Origin: Chitinophaga alhagiae
Lineage (GTDB): Bacteria; Bacteroidota; Bacteroidia; Chitinophagales; Chitinophagaceae
DNA: 64,000 nucleotides
NCBI RefSeq assembly: GCF_003568665.1
Contig: NZ_QXMH01000004.1
Span: 657,343 to 721,342, forward strand
Direction: 5' to 3'
Positions 54,938-63,903 of this stretch are shown here, one piece after another; the stretch's first letter is position 1; each line of letters begins with the position of its first letter. Below the pieces are notes generated by a model. That model worked only from the letters and a program-made list of their open reading frames with translations, made no database searches and was not told the origin of the DNA. A program made the position numbers and the translations under genes.

Positions 54938-56395
54938 CTACCTCACCCTGCTCCGTTTCACCTCCTGCATGACCAGTGCCTTCCTGGAATTTGCCTTATC
55001 GGTCTGCAGCCCGTCTACCACCAGGTTGTCAACATCCCCGGCAATAACGGCGGGCCGGGGGTCTGGCTGCTCGCTTTTGAACGTGCAGTTCACAATGTCT
55101 ATATCTTCCACATGCCTCACCAGCAGGCCGTAGCAGGGCAAATTGCCCCATACGGTGGGCTGCGGGTAGCCGTTCTCCGATTCTTTTACCTTATCCAGCG
55201 TTGGGATGTACGCGCCCGGCTGCACCCCGCCCCGGTTAAATATCCTGATATTACTTAAATAGATATTCCTGATCCTGGCGCCCGGCACCCCGGTAATGGA
55301 AGAGGAGTAATTGCCGGTATTATAAGCCAGGATGTTGGACAGTTGCACGTTCATCATCCGGCTAACGGGCGGCGGCGGCGCATCGGGCGTGTGTTTGCGG
55401 TTCCTGGTGGCCAGCCTTACATAGAGCGGGCAATCCGTACCCTCTATCACGATGTTGTTGATGCTGACGCCGTTCATGATGCCGCCATCCACCATTTCGA
55501 GAGAAATGCCGGTAATGCCGTACCTGGGCGTGTTGAACGCCGGTTGAGAATGAGACCTGGACGGTTTGATAACGCAATTGGAAATACTGATGTTCTGAAA
55601 CCCGCCGGTAGATTCCGTTCCGCATTTAATGGCATTGGCAAAGCTGCTGATGACACAATTGGTAATGGTAATATCTTTAGAGACGGCAGTATCGCTGCTT
55701 TTGATCACAATGGCATCGTCATCAGCGTCTATGATGCTGTTGCTAAGCACAAACCGCCTACAGGCGTCAATATCAAGGCCGTCGTTATTTTTTCTGCCAT
55801 GATTGTATACCTTGATGTTATTCACCATCACATCTTCACAGTTATAATAGTGCTGGTTCCAGAACCCGGCGTGAGTGAGGGTTATGCCCTCAACGGTCAC
55901 GTTATTGCAGCCAATAAAAAGCAGGTTGCGCGGCCGGCCGTCTCTCACCCCGCGTGGAAACATTTTTGCGTTGCGATACTGCCGGCTGCCGTTGCCGTCG
56001 ATCACCCCGTAACCGGTTACCGCTATGTTGCTGGCCCCTTCCGCAAAGATCAGGGCATACCAGCCGTAAAAGTCCTGGTAAGAGCCGTAAAACGTTTTGG
56101 ACGCTCCGGGAAAATCCCTGGCGTCCGTACTTGCGTACAAGGTAGCGCCATGCTCAAAATGCAGGTTGACATTGCTTTTTAGATAAATGGTGCCAGACCG
56201 GTACATGCCTGCCGGTACAACTACCTTTCCTCCCCCATTTTTATGACAGGCGTCAATGGCCTTGTTAAAAGCATCTGTGCTCAATGCACTGGTGTCTTTC
56301 TTTGCGCCATAATCCAGCACGTTAAATGTTTGTGCGTGAAGTATACTTACTATACAACATAGCCCCACTGCCAATAAAATCTTCTTGAACATCAT
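54938..56395 (-). CDS. GH28-family polygalacturonase-like protein
   Basis: The 485-residue protein has a signal peptide (residues 1-21, ILHAQ) and a right-handed beta-helix typical of GH28 (FNVLDYGAKKD at the N-terminus). The NTD motif reads NNDGLD (residues 203-208) and the catalytic DD motif is intact (DADDDAIVIKS, near 223-233), while the GHG site reads AIKCGTES. So it is a variant GH28, and its substrate may not be polygalacturonate. It lies between the sigma and anti-sigma genes, which is not the usual order. Confidence 0.88.
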   Translation of the reverse strand: MMFKKILLAVGLCCIVSILHAQTFNVLDYGAKKDTSALSTDAFNKAIDACHKNGGGKVVVPAGMYRSGTIYLKSNVNLHFEHGATLYASTDARDFPGASKTFYGSYQDFYGWYALIFAEGASNIAVTGYGVIDGNGSRQYRNAKMFPRGVRDGRPRNLLFIGCNNVTVEGITLTHAGFWNQHYYNCEDVMVNNIKVYNHGRKNNDGLDIDACRRFVLSNSIIDADDDAIVIKSSDTAVSKDITITNCVISSFANAIKCGTESTGGFQNISISNCVIKPSRSHSQPAFNTPRYGITGISLEMVDGGIMNGVSINNIVIEGTDCPLYVRLATRNRKHTPDAPPPPVSRMMNVQLSNILAYNTGNYSSSITGVPGARIRNIYLSNIRIFNRGGVQPGAYIPTLDKVKESENGYPQPTVWGNLPCYGLLVRHVEDIDIVNCTFKSEQPDPRPAVIAGDVDNLVVDGLQTDKANSRKALVMQEVKRSRVR

Positions 56396-56409
56396 AGATC
56401 TTTAATTGG

Positions 56410-56427
56410 AGTAGAAACAACCTCAGG
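56410..56427 (-). repeat. 18-bp leader repeat, copy 2 (upstream of GH28)
   Basis: Exact copy of the 54872-54889 element, 14 bp before the GH28 start codon. Being at the same position relative to two start codons, both copies may be 5' leader or promoter elements read by the local sigma factor. Confidence 0.85.
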
Positions 56428-56471
56428 CAGGAAATGGGTGAAAAGAGCGGGGAATTTTTTTTATGCCGCTG

Positions 56472-57026
56472 CTACCAGTGGTGGTGCAGGAAAAAGGTGA
56501 AGAAAGAACCGCCCAACAACTTTTTGAGCAGCTGGATACCTCTCATTTTCTGTGTTTTCACGGTATTGACAGACACCTGCAAATGGCTGGCGATGTCTTT
56601 ATGCTTCATGCCTTCAAAATAACTGAGCTGCAATACGTTCCTGCAACCCGCGGGCAGTTTTTCCAGCGCCTGGAACACATTTTCCAGCACTTCCGATTCA
56701 ATGATACGGGCCATTACATCACTTTCCCATTCTTCTTCCAGCCGGCCTTCATATTTACGTACTACCTTATTGTGCTTGTAGATGTTGAGGCAGCTGTTCT
56801 TGACCGTAATATAGAGAAAGGCCTTTACGGCGTTCAGTTCAGGGAAATGCTCCCGTCTTTGCCAGAGCTTTACGAACGCTTCCTGCACTACATCTTCCGC
56901 GTCCTGGCCGGTAACCAGGAAGGTGGCGGCAAAATAGCACAGCCTCGTATGATATTCTTCAAATATCTCACGAAAAACCTGTTCGTTCCCCTGCGTTAAA
57001 CCCGCTATGTAAAAATCTTCCTTCAT
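56472..57026 (-). CDS. ECF RNA polymerase sigma factor (FecI type)
   Basis: The 184-residue protein has region 2 (VFREIFEEYHTRLCYFAATF, then AEDVVQEAFVKLWQRR) and region 4 (LPAGCRNVLQLSYFEGMKHKDIA, then VSVNTVKTQKMRGIQLL). It is the likely sigma for the PUL on its downstream side, controlled by the FecR encoded after GH28. It is 249 bp from the TlpA-like gene upstream. Confidence 0.94.
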   Translation of the reverse strand: MKEDFYIAGLTQGNEQVFREIFEEYHTRLCYFAATFLVTGQDAEDVVQEAFVKLWQRREHFPELNAVKAFLYITVKNSCLNIYKHNKVVRKYEGRLEEEWESDVMARIIESEVLENVFQALEKLPAGCRNVLQLSYFEGMKHKDIASHLQVSVNTVKTQKMRGIQLLKKLLGGSFFTFFLHHHW

Positions 57027-57275
57027 TTACGAGGTCTTCCCCAACCGGGGCAGTTATGCGTAGCGTTCCGCTGCTATATACGGGCGGACTCTCTCATGTC
57101 TTGATCATTTTGGCTGCTGTATCTCTCCCCTGCCCCGTCATTTTATATGACTTTAAAATTTTAGATAACGTGTGACCAGGGGCGAACTTAAAGGTAAGGC
57201 ATCTTTTTATTATGGCGCCAATGACTGTAAATATACACTTTGATTTGATACTTGTTGCTATAAGTTATACGCCGG

Positions 57276-59696
57276 TCAGTCCAGGCCGCTTTCTACCTGT
57301 GTGTTCTTTTCATCCGGCTTAACCGGCGCGGACCGCAACTGGCTGAATGCGCGGAAAGCCCCTTTCCAGTCCAGGTTAAAGGCCACGTCCAGCATGCGCC
57401 CGTCTGGCGAAATAATGACCTTTGACGGGTAGCCGCTTACCTTGTAATCTCCCTGCACCTTTCCATCGCTCATGGCTACGGGGAAAGTGTATTTTTCCAG
57501 TTGCATGAAGTTGGTGACATGCGCCGGCCTGTCGTGGCAGGCAATGGACAGGAATGCCGATTCCCCGTTGACGGGCAGGTTTTGGTGCATCTTTTGTATT
57601 TCCGGCAGTTCCTCGCGGCAGGGCGCGCACCAGGTGCCCCAGAAATCTATCAGCAGCCATTTGCCGCGGTAGTCAGAGAGTTTGTACCTTTTCCCGTCAG
57701 GGCCGGTCAGGTCAAAGTTGGGCGCTGTTTTCCAGGTGCGCACCAGGGTATTATGCACAAAATCCTTAAAATCCCGGCCGGGCAGGTGTTGCTCAAAAGC
57801 CTTTTGCACGTCTGGCAGCATGGCGGGGTTGGCGTTCACCTGCTGGGCCAGTACTTTCGTGGCCTCCCGGTCATCTCCCTGGCGGAACAATGCATTGGCA
57901 AAGCCGGAGCGGTAACTTTCATCAGACTTCAGCATGGCGCGGTCATAGAAGCTGTCATACGCCCGCTCCTCCTTATTGCGCGGAGAAACCGCGGCTGCCC
58001 TGGCGTAGTAGTTCAACGCCTGTTCAGCGTGGGTATCTTTTAAAGCCTCGTATTGGAGAAAGTAAGCGTAGGCCAGCAAATTCTGGTCGGCATAACGGGT
58101 GCTGCTCAGGCTGTCTACCGTGCCTTTTTCCAGTACGGCGGTCACATCTTTCAGCGTGGCGGCCGCTTCCGTATGCATGCCTTTTTCCCGCATCTGTTTA
58201 TAGAGCATCAACTGGTAGCGGCTGCCGTTGCCATATTTCCGTTCTGCCGGGCGGAGGTTGCCGAATGCTTTTGCCAGCAGGCGTAGGGAGTCAGCATGGC
58301 CGGTGCGGGTGGCCTGCATGCCTAGCAGCATGGGATAGGCGGCTTGCCGGATGATGGTATCCTTATCTTGCGCCAGCCTTTGCAGCAGGCCCGTGGCGCT
58401 GCGGCGCCGGTCAAAGTACTCTTTTTGCAGGGCAGCGATCTTTTCTTCGCTCAAGCCATCTTTGCGCCATTCGTTTTTAGTTTCTTCCATCTCCTCCGCA
58501 CTGAAAGCCTCAAACACGCTTTGCGCAAAGCTGTGCTGCAGCCAGTCTTCCATAGACTTGCGCCGGGCTTTGCCGAGGTAGCGGATGAGCTGAACGGCGC
58601 TATCCGGGTGGGCGCCCCAAACATCCTGCAGTTTGTTGTGCAGATGGGTGGAATTGCCTTGCAGCATATGGTTGGGCACGGTCAGCAGCACACTGTCATA
58701 CAGCTGGTAACGGTCCTCGACGCTCAACCCCTGTATGAGGCTTAGTTTGTTGTTCACGTACTCCGTGCTGTTGCCGAACAAGGGGTCCATTTTTTTAAGG
58801 AAGGCCATTACCTTGGCGGAATCGTACGCTACGCCCCTGTTGTCTTTCAGCTCCCCGCTCCACGGAGAGCTTTTGATCAGCATTTCGCGCAACGCGGGCG
58901 TAACGGCAGGCAGTTGCGCCAGGTCTGGTTTCTGCATAACGCGGAGCAGGGCCGTGTCTTCATAATGAACAGGCCTTTTTTCACCGTTCAGGTCTATGGT
59001 ACCGCCTACGTTGACGATCAAACTGGCCGATAACAATCCGCCGGCCTTGCTATCCCACTTGTACACATGACTGAACCGCAGCGTTTGCCCGGGAATGCTT
59101 TTGGGCCGGTATTCCGCAGCGGTGATGGTGCGCGGCCCCGCAGCCTCGCCGGCGGCCGTGAACACAAGGGAAGAATCCCGGTCAAACCAGCGCGCCGCGC
59201 CGGGCGGCACGGGAAGAAAAACGGACTGTACCTCTTTGTCAAGAAAACTACGTGAGCCCTCCACCACAAAGTTGATATACGTTTCATGCACACCGGCTTC
59301 CCGGGCTTTCCGCTCTACCAGTTGCTCCAGCTCCGGCCGCGGTACGGCAGGGCCGCTGGGGCGGTATATAAATTCAACCGGCTGCTGCAGCAAAAGCACC
59401 TGCAACACCGGCTCCGTGCTGCTCATCTGGATGTTGGCAATATCTGTACTGTTTTTTGGCAGCTCCCCTTTACCTGGCCGGTAATTGAGCAAGGTGGCAC
59501 GGATGCGCAGCGTGCTATCCGGCAATTTTTCCAGCAGCTGCAGCTCGCAAAGCGACACATATGCGGAGGCATGGCTATTATCATACCTTTTTGTAACGCG
59601 GGTCTCAACATAACGGGTAAAAGGCGTCTGCTGCGCAAGTGAAACGCCGGCTATGAGAAGCGCCGGTAACAAAAGCCTGAGGGATTTTTTGTGCAT
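57276..59696 (-). CDS. Large periplasmic protein with C-terminal TlpA-like thioredoxin domain
   Basis: I start at ATG 59694-59696 (MHKKSLRLLLPALL); an upstream ATG at 59708 is also in frame. The 806-residue protein has a signal peptide. About 550 residues follow that are helical and partly TPR-like (AEQALNYYARAAAVSPRNKEERAYDSF in pieces). A C-terminal thioredoxin-like domain starts near 660 (APNFDLTGPDGKRYKLSDYRGKW) with the active site WCAPC and the cis-Pro loop GYPS. TlpA-type domains exchange disulfides outside the membrane. Its role next to the PUL is unclear. Confidence 0.88.
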   Translation of the reverse strand: MHKKSLRLLLPALLIAGVSLAQQTPFTRYVETRVTKRYDNSHASAYVSLCELQLLEKLPDSTLRIRATLLNYRPGKGELPKNSTDIANIQMSSTEPVLQVLLLQQPVEFIYRPSGPAVPRPELEQLVERKAREAGVHETYINFVVEGSRSFLDKEVQSVFLPVPPGAARWFDRDSSLVFTAAGEAAGPRTITAAEYRPKSIPGQTLRFSHVYKWDSKAGGLLSASLIVNVGGTIDLNGEKRPVHYEDTALLRVMQKPDLAQLPAVTPALREMLIKSSPWSGELKDNRGVAYDSAKVMAFLKKMDPLFGNSTEYVNNKLSLIQGLSVEDRYQLYDSVLLTVPNHMLQGNSTHLHNKLQDVWGAHPDSAVQLIRYLGKARRKSMEDWLQHSFAQSVFEAFSAEEMEETKNEWRKDGLSEEKIAALQKEYFDRRRSATGLLQRLAQDKDTIIRQAAYPMLLGMQATRTGHADSLRLLAKAFGNLRPAERKYGNGSRYQLMLYKQMREKGMHTEAAATLKDVTAVLEKGTVDSLSSTRYADQNLLAYAYFLQYEALKDTHAEQALNYYARAAAVSPRNKEERAYDSFYDRAMLKSDESYRSGFANALFRQGDDREATKVLAQQVNANPAMLPDVQKAFEQHLPGRDFKDFVHNTLVRTWKTAPNFDLTGPDGKRYKLSDYRGKWLLIDFWGTWCAPCREELPEIQKMHQNLPVNGESAFLSIACHDRPAHVTNFMQLEKYTFPVAMSDGKVQGDYKVSGYPSKVIISPDGRMLDVAFNLDWKGAFRAFSQLRSAPVKPDEKNTQVESGLD

Positions 59697-59894
59697 GGAA
59701 TTAAACATTGTATTGAACAGCCGCTATTATATACCCGGCTCACCTTCCGCCATCACTATCCGGATTAAATATAGCAAAAATTGCCATATACCTGACGCAG
59801 GGAAGCATGGCCGCTGAAAATCCCGCCCGTCATCATTTATTTTTTCAGCCCTCCTGACACAGGGCTGTCACCGCAGGGATGTAGCTTTGCCATT

Positions 59895-60473
59895 ATGGAA
59901 AACAAAGACCTTGCAACCTATTGCCCCACCACCCGGCAGCAATGGCGGCGGTGGCTGGAAAAAAACCACGGTAAAAAACAATCAGTCTGGCTGATCTATT
60001 ACAAAAAAGAAGCGGCCGTGCCCACCATCACTTATGCCGATGCGGTGGATGAAGCCCTTTGCTTTGGCTGGATAGACAGCACCAAAAAACCGCACGGGAA
60101 CGGCAGCTTCATGCAGCTTTTCACGAGGCGGAAGGCCACCAGCGTATGGTCAAAGATCAACAAGGGGAAGGTGGAACGGCTCATTGCCGAAGGGCTGATG
60201 ACAGCAGCAGGCCGCAAAAGCATTGAGACCGCGCAGCAGAATGGCTACTGGTCCATACTGGACGATGTGGAGGAGCTGGTGGTACCCAAAGACCTGGCCA
60301 AAGCCTTCCGCGCGCACCCCGGCTCCAAAGCCTATTTTACCGGTTTAAGCAAGTCCGTAAAAAAGATGATGCTGCAATGGGTCACACTGGCCAAACGGCC
60401 TGAAACAAGGCAGAAGCGGATCAACGAAATAGCCTCCCTGGCGGCGCAGCACCGGAAGCCGAAACAATTCTGA
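59895..60473 (+). CDS. YdeI/OmpD-associated family protein
   Basis: The 192-residue protein matches the YdeI family: ATYCPTTRQQWRRWLEKNH, VWLIYYKK, then the core ADAVDEALCFGWIDSTKK and FTRRKATSVWSKINKGKVE. The C-terminal half is a helical YdeI region (RAHPGSKAYFTGLSKSVKK). It is cytosolic with no signal. The family has been linked to bacteriocin or peptide resistance, but the activity is unknown. Confidence 0.88.
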   Translation: MENKDLATYCPTTRQQWRRWLEKNHGKKQSVWLIYYKKEAAVPTITYADAVDEALCFGWIDSTKKPHGNGSFMQLFTRRKATSVWSKINKGKVERLIAEGLMTAAGRKSIETAQQNGYWSILDDVEELVVPKDLAKAFRAHPGSKAYFTGLSKSVKKMMLQWVTLAKRPETRQKRINEIASLAAQHRKPKQF

Positions 60474-60526
60474 CTATTTTTATGGAATATCCCCGCCCCT
60501 GCATCTATACCTGAAAACACTGGCCT

Positions 60527-61594
60527 TTGTTACTCTTCCAACTAAGCTGCGGCAGCATTTTTCTGCTGGCCTTTCTGCTGTTAAGCCACGTAAAAAGCGT
60601 ACATACGGGCGCTAACCGGTGGCTGGGGGTGTTCTACCTGTTTGCCGGCTTTGCCATGCTGGGCGCCATTATGGAGCAGGCGGGCAACCGCTACGCATGG
60701 CTGCTGCCCGCTATGGAAACCACCCGGTTTGCCATGGCGCCGGCGCTTTACTTTTCCATCCGGTACTACACCGGCAACCCTTACCGGTTCCGCCACACAG
60801 ACCTGCTGCATTTTTTGCCCGCCCTGCTGTTTATTCCTATACTCCTGGGCGTTAGCCGCTACCTGCCTCCGGGAACGGGCTTTGTGGTAGGGCTGGGCAT
60901 TAAGGTGCAGCTGGTAGTGTACTGGATACTGGGTTACCGGCTGCTGCGGCAGCACCGGGCGCGGCTTGAAAGCGTGGCGCCCGATACCAGCGGGGCCGCC
61001 CTGGCCTGGCTGAAGAACCTGGTGATACTTACCGGCATCATGATCGTCAACTTTCTCCTTTCGCCATTCATACGGCCGCATGCCTGGGAGGGAACTTCCT
61101 ATATCATTTACCTGGGGGCCATCTACCTCTCTTGCTACTACGCATGGCGGCAAGGCCCGGTATACCCGCCACGGGAAAAGGAAACCCTCCCGGTGCCGCC
61201 ACCTGCCGGGCCGCCACGGCTGCACGAAGATGAAGCGGCCGCCCTGAAGGAACGGCTGGCCACCCTGATGCGGGAAGAAAAGCTGTACACGGAGCCGGAG
61301 CTGTCCCTTTCCGAACTGGCAGACAGGCTGGAGGTTTCGCTGCATGAAGTATCGTGGCTGCTGAACAAGGAGATCGGGAAAAATTTTTATCAATACGTGA
61401 ACCACTTCCGGATAGAAGAAGCCAAAGAACTGCTGCACTCCCCCGGCCACCAGCACCTGAGCATACTGGCCATCGGTTTTACGGCGGGCTTCAATTCCAA
61501 AACAGCGTTCAACAGCGCCTTCCGGCAAATAGTGGGCATGACGCCGGCAGCATTCCGGAACATAGTGGTGCGCCTGGATGCAGGCGGGCAGTAA
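60527..61594 (+). CDS. Membrane AraC-family regulator (N-terminal TM region, C-terminal HTH)
   Basis: The start is a TTG at 60527, since a TGA at 60512 closes the frame upstream and the first ATG lies inside a membrane helix. The 355-residue protein has about seven N-terminal membrane segments (residues about 5-215), then a C-terminal AraC HTH_18 domain at about 250-350 (LSLSELADRLEVSLHEVSWLLNKEIG; FYQYVNHFRIEEAKELL; IGFTAGFNSKTAFNSAFR). It probably senses a membrane signal and may control the membrane protein that starts 40 bp downstream. Confidence 0.87.
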   Translation: MLLFQLSCGSIFLLAFLLLSHVKSVHTGANRWLGVFYLFAGFAMLGAIMEQAGNRYAWLLPAMETTRFAMAPALYFSIRYYTGNPYRFRHTDLLHFLPALLFIPILLGVSRYLPPGTGFVVGLGIKVQLVVYWILGYRLLRQHRARLESVAPDTSGAALAWLKNLVILTGIMIVNFLLSPFIRPHAWEGTSYIIYLGAIYLSCYYAWRQGPVYPPREKETLPVPPPAGPPRLHEDEAAALKERLATLMREEKLYTEPELSLSELADRLEVSLHEVSWLLNKEIGKNFYQYVNHFRIEEAKELLHSPGHQHLSILAIGFTAGFNSKTAFNSAFRQIVGMTPAAFRNIVVRLDAGGQ

Positions 61595-61634
61595 AACCCT
61601 TACCAGTGGCTAGTATTGCAGTAAAAGCAATACT

Positions 61635-62705
61635 ATGAACAAACTGAAATTCGGCCCGCTGATGCTGGTTGCCACATTAACCGGATTTATGGCCGGCTTT
61701 GTTGTGTACAGAATACTTACCCGCTACGCCGCGGGCTGGATGCCGCCTGTTGCCAAATGGGGGCTTTCTTTCCTGATGCTGCTGGCGGTGCTGCTGTATG
61801 GCGTGGCCCGTTACCTCCGTTCCCGGAAAACCGATGCCGCGCAGCCAGACCTGCTGGCGCCGTTTAACGTGCTGCTGGTATTCCTGCTGGCGTGGGACCT
61901 TTACTCCTTCGGCTGGCAGAAGATCTTCCACCTGCAAATGGTAGTGCCGCTGGGCATGCTGGACCTGCCGTTCAACAGTCTTGACGGGGAAACACTCACC
62001 TGGGCGTACTTCAGAAGGTCTTACCCCTTCACCGTAGCCATCGGCCTTGCACAGATGACCAGCTCGGTGATGCTGCTTTTCAAACGCACCCGCCTGCTGG
62101 GGCTGATCATGCTGGTGCCGGTGCTGCTCAACATCATCCTGATCGATACCTTTTACCACCTGCATACCGGGGTGCTGCTGCACGCGCTGGTATTGATGGC
62201 CGGGGTTATCTATCTTTTATACCAGTACCGGGCGGGGTTGATCACGTTCTTTTTCAGCGTGGCCCCCACGCTATTGCCCTGGCGCAAAACGCCCTGGGTG
62301 ATCAGCCTACTGATACTCACACTGCCGCTGGTGCTGCTGCTCACCTACTCCATGCCTGACAGGCACCCCCAGTTCACCGGCAAATACCAGGTGAAAGACC
62401 TGCAGGTGAACGGCACGCCGCAAGCGGCCCGCAGCTTCAGGGACAGTGTGCTCACGGTGATGTATATGGACCTGCAGGATGATATTGCGCTCGAATTTAA
62501 CCATCACAACAACCGGTACATTGGTACCTACCAGTATGACGAGGCTTCTCAGCGGATCAGCGCCAAGTGGAGATACCCGCACAGTACGGATTTCCGGTTT
62601 GAGGGCGTTATGCGGCCGCTAGGTGGGCGGGATTTGCGGTTCACGGGAGTGTTGGCGGGAGACAGCGTGCAGATGCGGCTGGTGCATGTGCCGGAGCCGC
62701 GGTGA
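61635..62705 (+). CDS. Membrane protein, DoxX-like N-terminal half with a C-terminal soluble domain
   Basis: The 356-residue protein has about six membrane helices (residues about 8-30, 41-60, 76-93, 133-150, 155-172, 176-196) and another near 225-243. The last ~110 residues are soluble and beta-rich (TGKYQVKDLQVNG, YIGTYQYDEASQRISAKW). The membrane part loosely resembles DoxX-type proteins. It follows the AraC gene by 40 bp and may be its target. Function is unknown. Confidence 0.7.
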   Translation: MNKLKFGPLMLVATLTGFMAGFVVYRILTRYAAGWMPPVAKWGLSFLMLLAVLLYGVARYLRSRKTDAAQPDLLAPFNVLLVFLLAWDLYSFGWQKIFHLQMVVPLGMLDLPFNSLDGETLTWAYFRRSYPFTVAIGLAQMTSSVMLLFKRTRLLGLIMLVPVLLNIILIDTFYHLHTGVLLHALVLMAGVIYLLYQYRAGLITFFFSVAPTLLPWRKTPWVISLLILTLPLVLLLTYSMPDRHPQFTGKYQVKDLQVNGTPQAARSFRDSVLTVMYMDLQDDIALEFNHHNNRYIGTYQYDEASQRISAKWRYPHSTDFRFEGVMRPLGGRDLRFTGVLAGDSVQMRLVHVPEPR

Positions 62706-62717
62706 GGAAAAGTATTT

Positions 62718-62816
62718 GCAGCCTCCGGATACGGGGGCTGCTGACCGCTATCACCCTTGAGCGCGGGGAAAAACATCAAAAATGACGGGGTGCGGGACTA
62801 CCGGTGATCCCCGTCA
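62718..62816. terminator. Two hairpins between convergent genes
   Basis: GCAGCCTCC (62718-62726) pairs with GGGGGCTGC (62733-62741) with one G-T wobble and a 6-nt loop. TGACGGGG (62783-62790) pairs with CCCCGTCA (62809-62816). They separate the plus-strand membrane protein from the minus-strand oxidase-like gene. T-tracts are weak, so termination is likely but not certain. Confidence 0.45.
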
Positions 62817-62873
62817 GCCATCTGCGAAACCCTGGTGCCATGGGGCGCCGGCACCCGGAACACCTGTAACGGT

Positions 62874-63344
62874 TCAGCGACCAACCAGCCGTTTTTCGAA
62901 GCGGCCGGTCTTTTCCATTATCCTGATACGGTATACGATGTGCCGTACTAGCGGCGGCTCCTCCTGCCGCTGGCCAAGTTCCCGGGTCATTTCGGCAATA
63001 CCGGCGGTTTCACTTACATGCCGCTGCTGCAAGTTGCCCACCAGGAACTTCATGGCATAGTACCGCTCCTTCGGGTGCATTACCTCTTCATATTCCCCCC
63101 GTATCATCACCGAACGCCAGTTGGCAAGGTCGTCTATTTCATCTACCAGGAACCATACATTCGGGTTCTTCCGCATGATATCTATCTTCTCGCCCGGCCT
63201 GGAATGCACTGCCAGGTAGGTGCCGTTGAATGCGTAGCTGACCGGCACAACGTATGGCATCAGACCGTCTGTACATGCTATACGGCCAACGGCATGCCTC
63301 AACAATATATCGTCCATCTGTTCCGGTGTCAAAGTTCCTAACAT
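62874..63344 (-). CDS. Pyridoxamine 5'-phosphate oxidase-like (split-barrel flavin) protein
   Basis: I start at ATG 63342-63344 (MLGTLTPEQMDDILLRHAVG), the usual family start; a frame to 63413 adds 23 residues. The 156-residue protein has the split-barrel pattern (VGRIACTDGLMPYVVPVSYAF; YLAVHSRPGEKIDIMRKNPNVWFLVDE, each in parts). Nim-like members bind FMN and may reduce or bind small molecules. No partner is obvious. Confidence 0.82.
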   Translation of the reverse strand: MLGTLTPEQMDDILLRHAVGRIACTDGLMPYVVPVSYAFNGTYLAVHSRPGEKIDIMRKNPNVWFLVDEIDDLANWRSVMIRGEYEEVMHPKERYYAMKFLVGNLQQRHVSETAGIAEMTRELGQRQEEPPLVRHIVYRIRIMEKTGRFEKRLVGR

Positions 63345-63431
63345 AACATTGAGTTTAAGGGTGATCAGCTCCGCAGCATCGGGGCTGAAGCGCATTACAG
63401 GCAATTGCATCATTGTGAACGTATGTTAACA

Positions 63432-63462
63432 TTTGGAACTACTGGATTATTCAGTAATTTTT
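63432..63462 (+). promoter_or_regulatory. Promoter for the DUF1508 gene
   Basis: TTTG at 63432-63435 and TAATTTTT at 63455-63462 lie 19 bp apart, a good match to the Bacteroidota TTTG/TAnnTTTG promoter (7 of 8 at -7). The predicted start is near 63468, some 35 bp before the ATG. Confidence 0.55.
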
Positions 63463-63502
63463 TTTATCTTAAACTCATTCTTTAACCCTAAAAACCATAA
63501 CT

Positions 63503-63844
63503 ATGGGAAAGTTTGTAGTTACCAAGAGATCTAATGGCGAGTTTCAGTTTAACCTCAAAGCCGATAATGGTGAGACTATTCTTAGCAGCGAAGGCTACTC
63601 CGCTAAAGCCGGTTGTGAAAACGGGATTGAGTCTGTGAGGAAACATTCACAGTCTGATGCCAATTATGACAAAAAGACATCGAGTAATGGGAAGTATTTC
63701 TTCAACTTGAAGGCTTCTAACGGGCAGGTTATTGGGACGAGTGAAATGTATGAGAGCGCGTCTGGAAGGGACGGCGGGATTGAATCGGTAAAGAAGAATG
63801 CGCCGGGGGCGAGTGTTGTGGATGATAGTTCGAAAGCCGCTTAA
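63503..63844 (+). CDS. Stand-alone tandem DUF1508 (YegP-like) protein
   Basis: The 113-residue protein has two DUF1508 units (about 2-50 and 54-102): GKFVVTKRSNGEFQFNLKADNG and NGKYFFNLKASNGQVIGTSEMYE. The second unit is closest to the second unit of the HipB fusion at 27848-28417 (YFTLKASNGAVIGTSDMY). The role of DUF1508 is unknown. A ~15-residue acidic tail follows. It directly precedes the mobile-element end. Confidence 0.93.
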   Translation: MGKFVVTKRSNGEFQFNLKADNGETILSSEGYSAKAGCENGIESVRKHSQSDANYDKKTSSNGKYFFNLKASNGQVIGTSEMYESASGRDGGIESVKKNAPGASVVDDSSKAA

Positions 63845-63903
63845 AAAACTACTGATATGCCCGGAGGTCTTATGACACTATCCCAAAAACTGTGTAAACG
63901 TAG

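Noticed and set aside
54938..57026. GH28 carried by a mobile element
   Set aside because: The 18-bp repeats are direct and sit in leaders of two genes; no inverted ends or transposase were seen, so a duplication or shared promoter is more likely than transposition.
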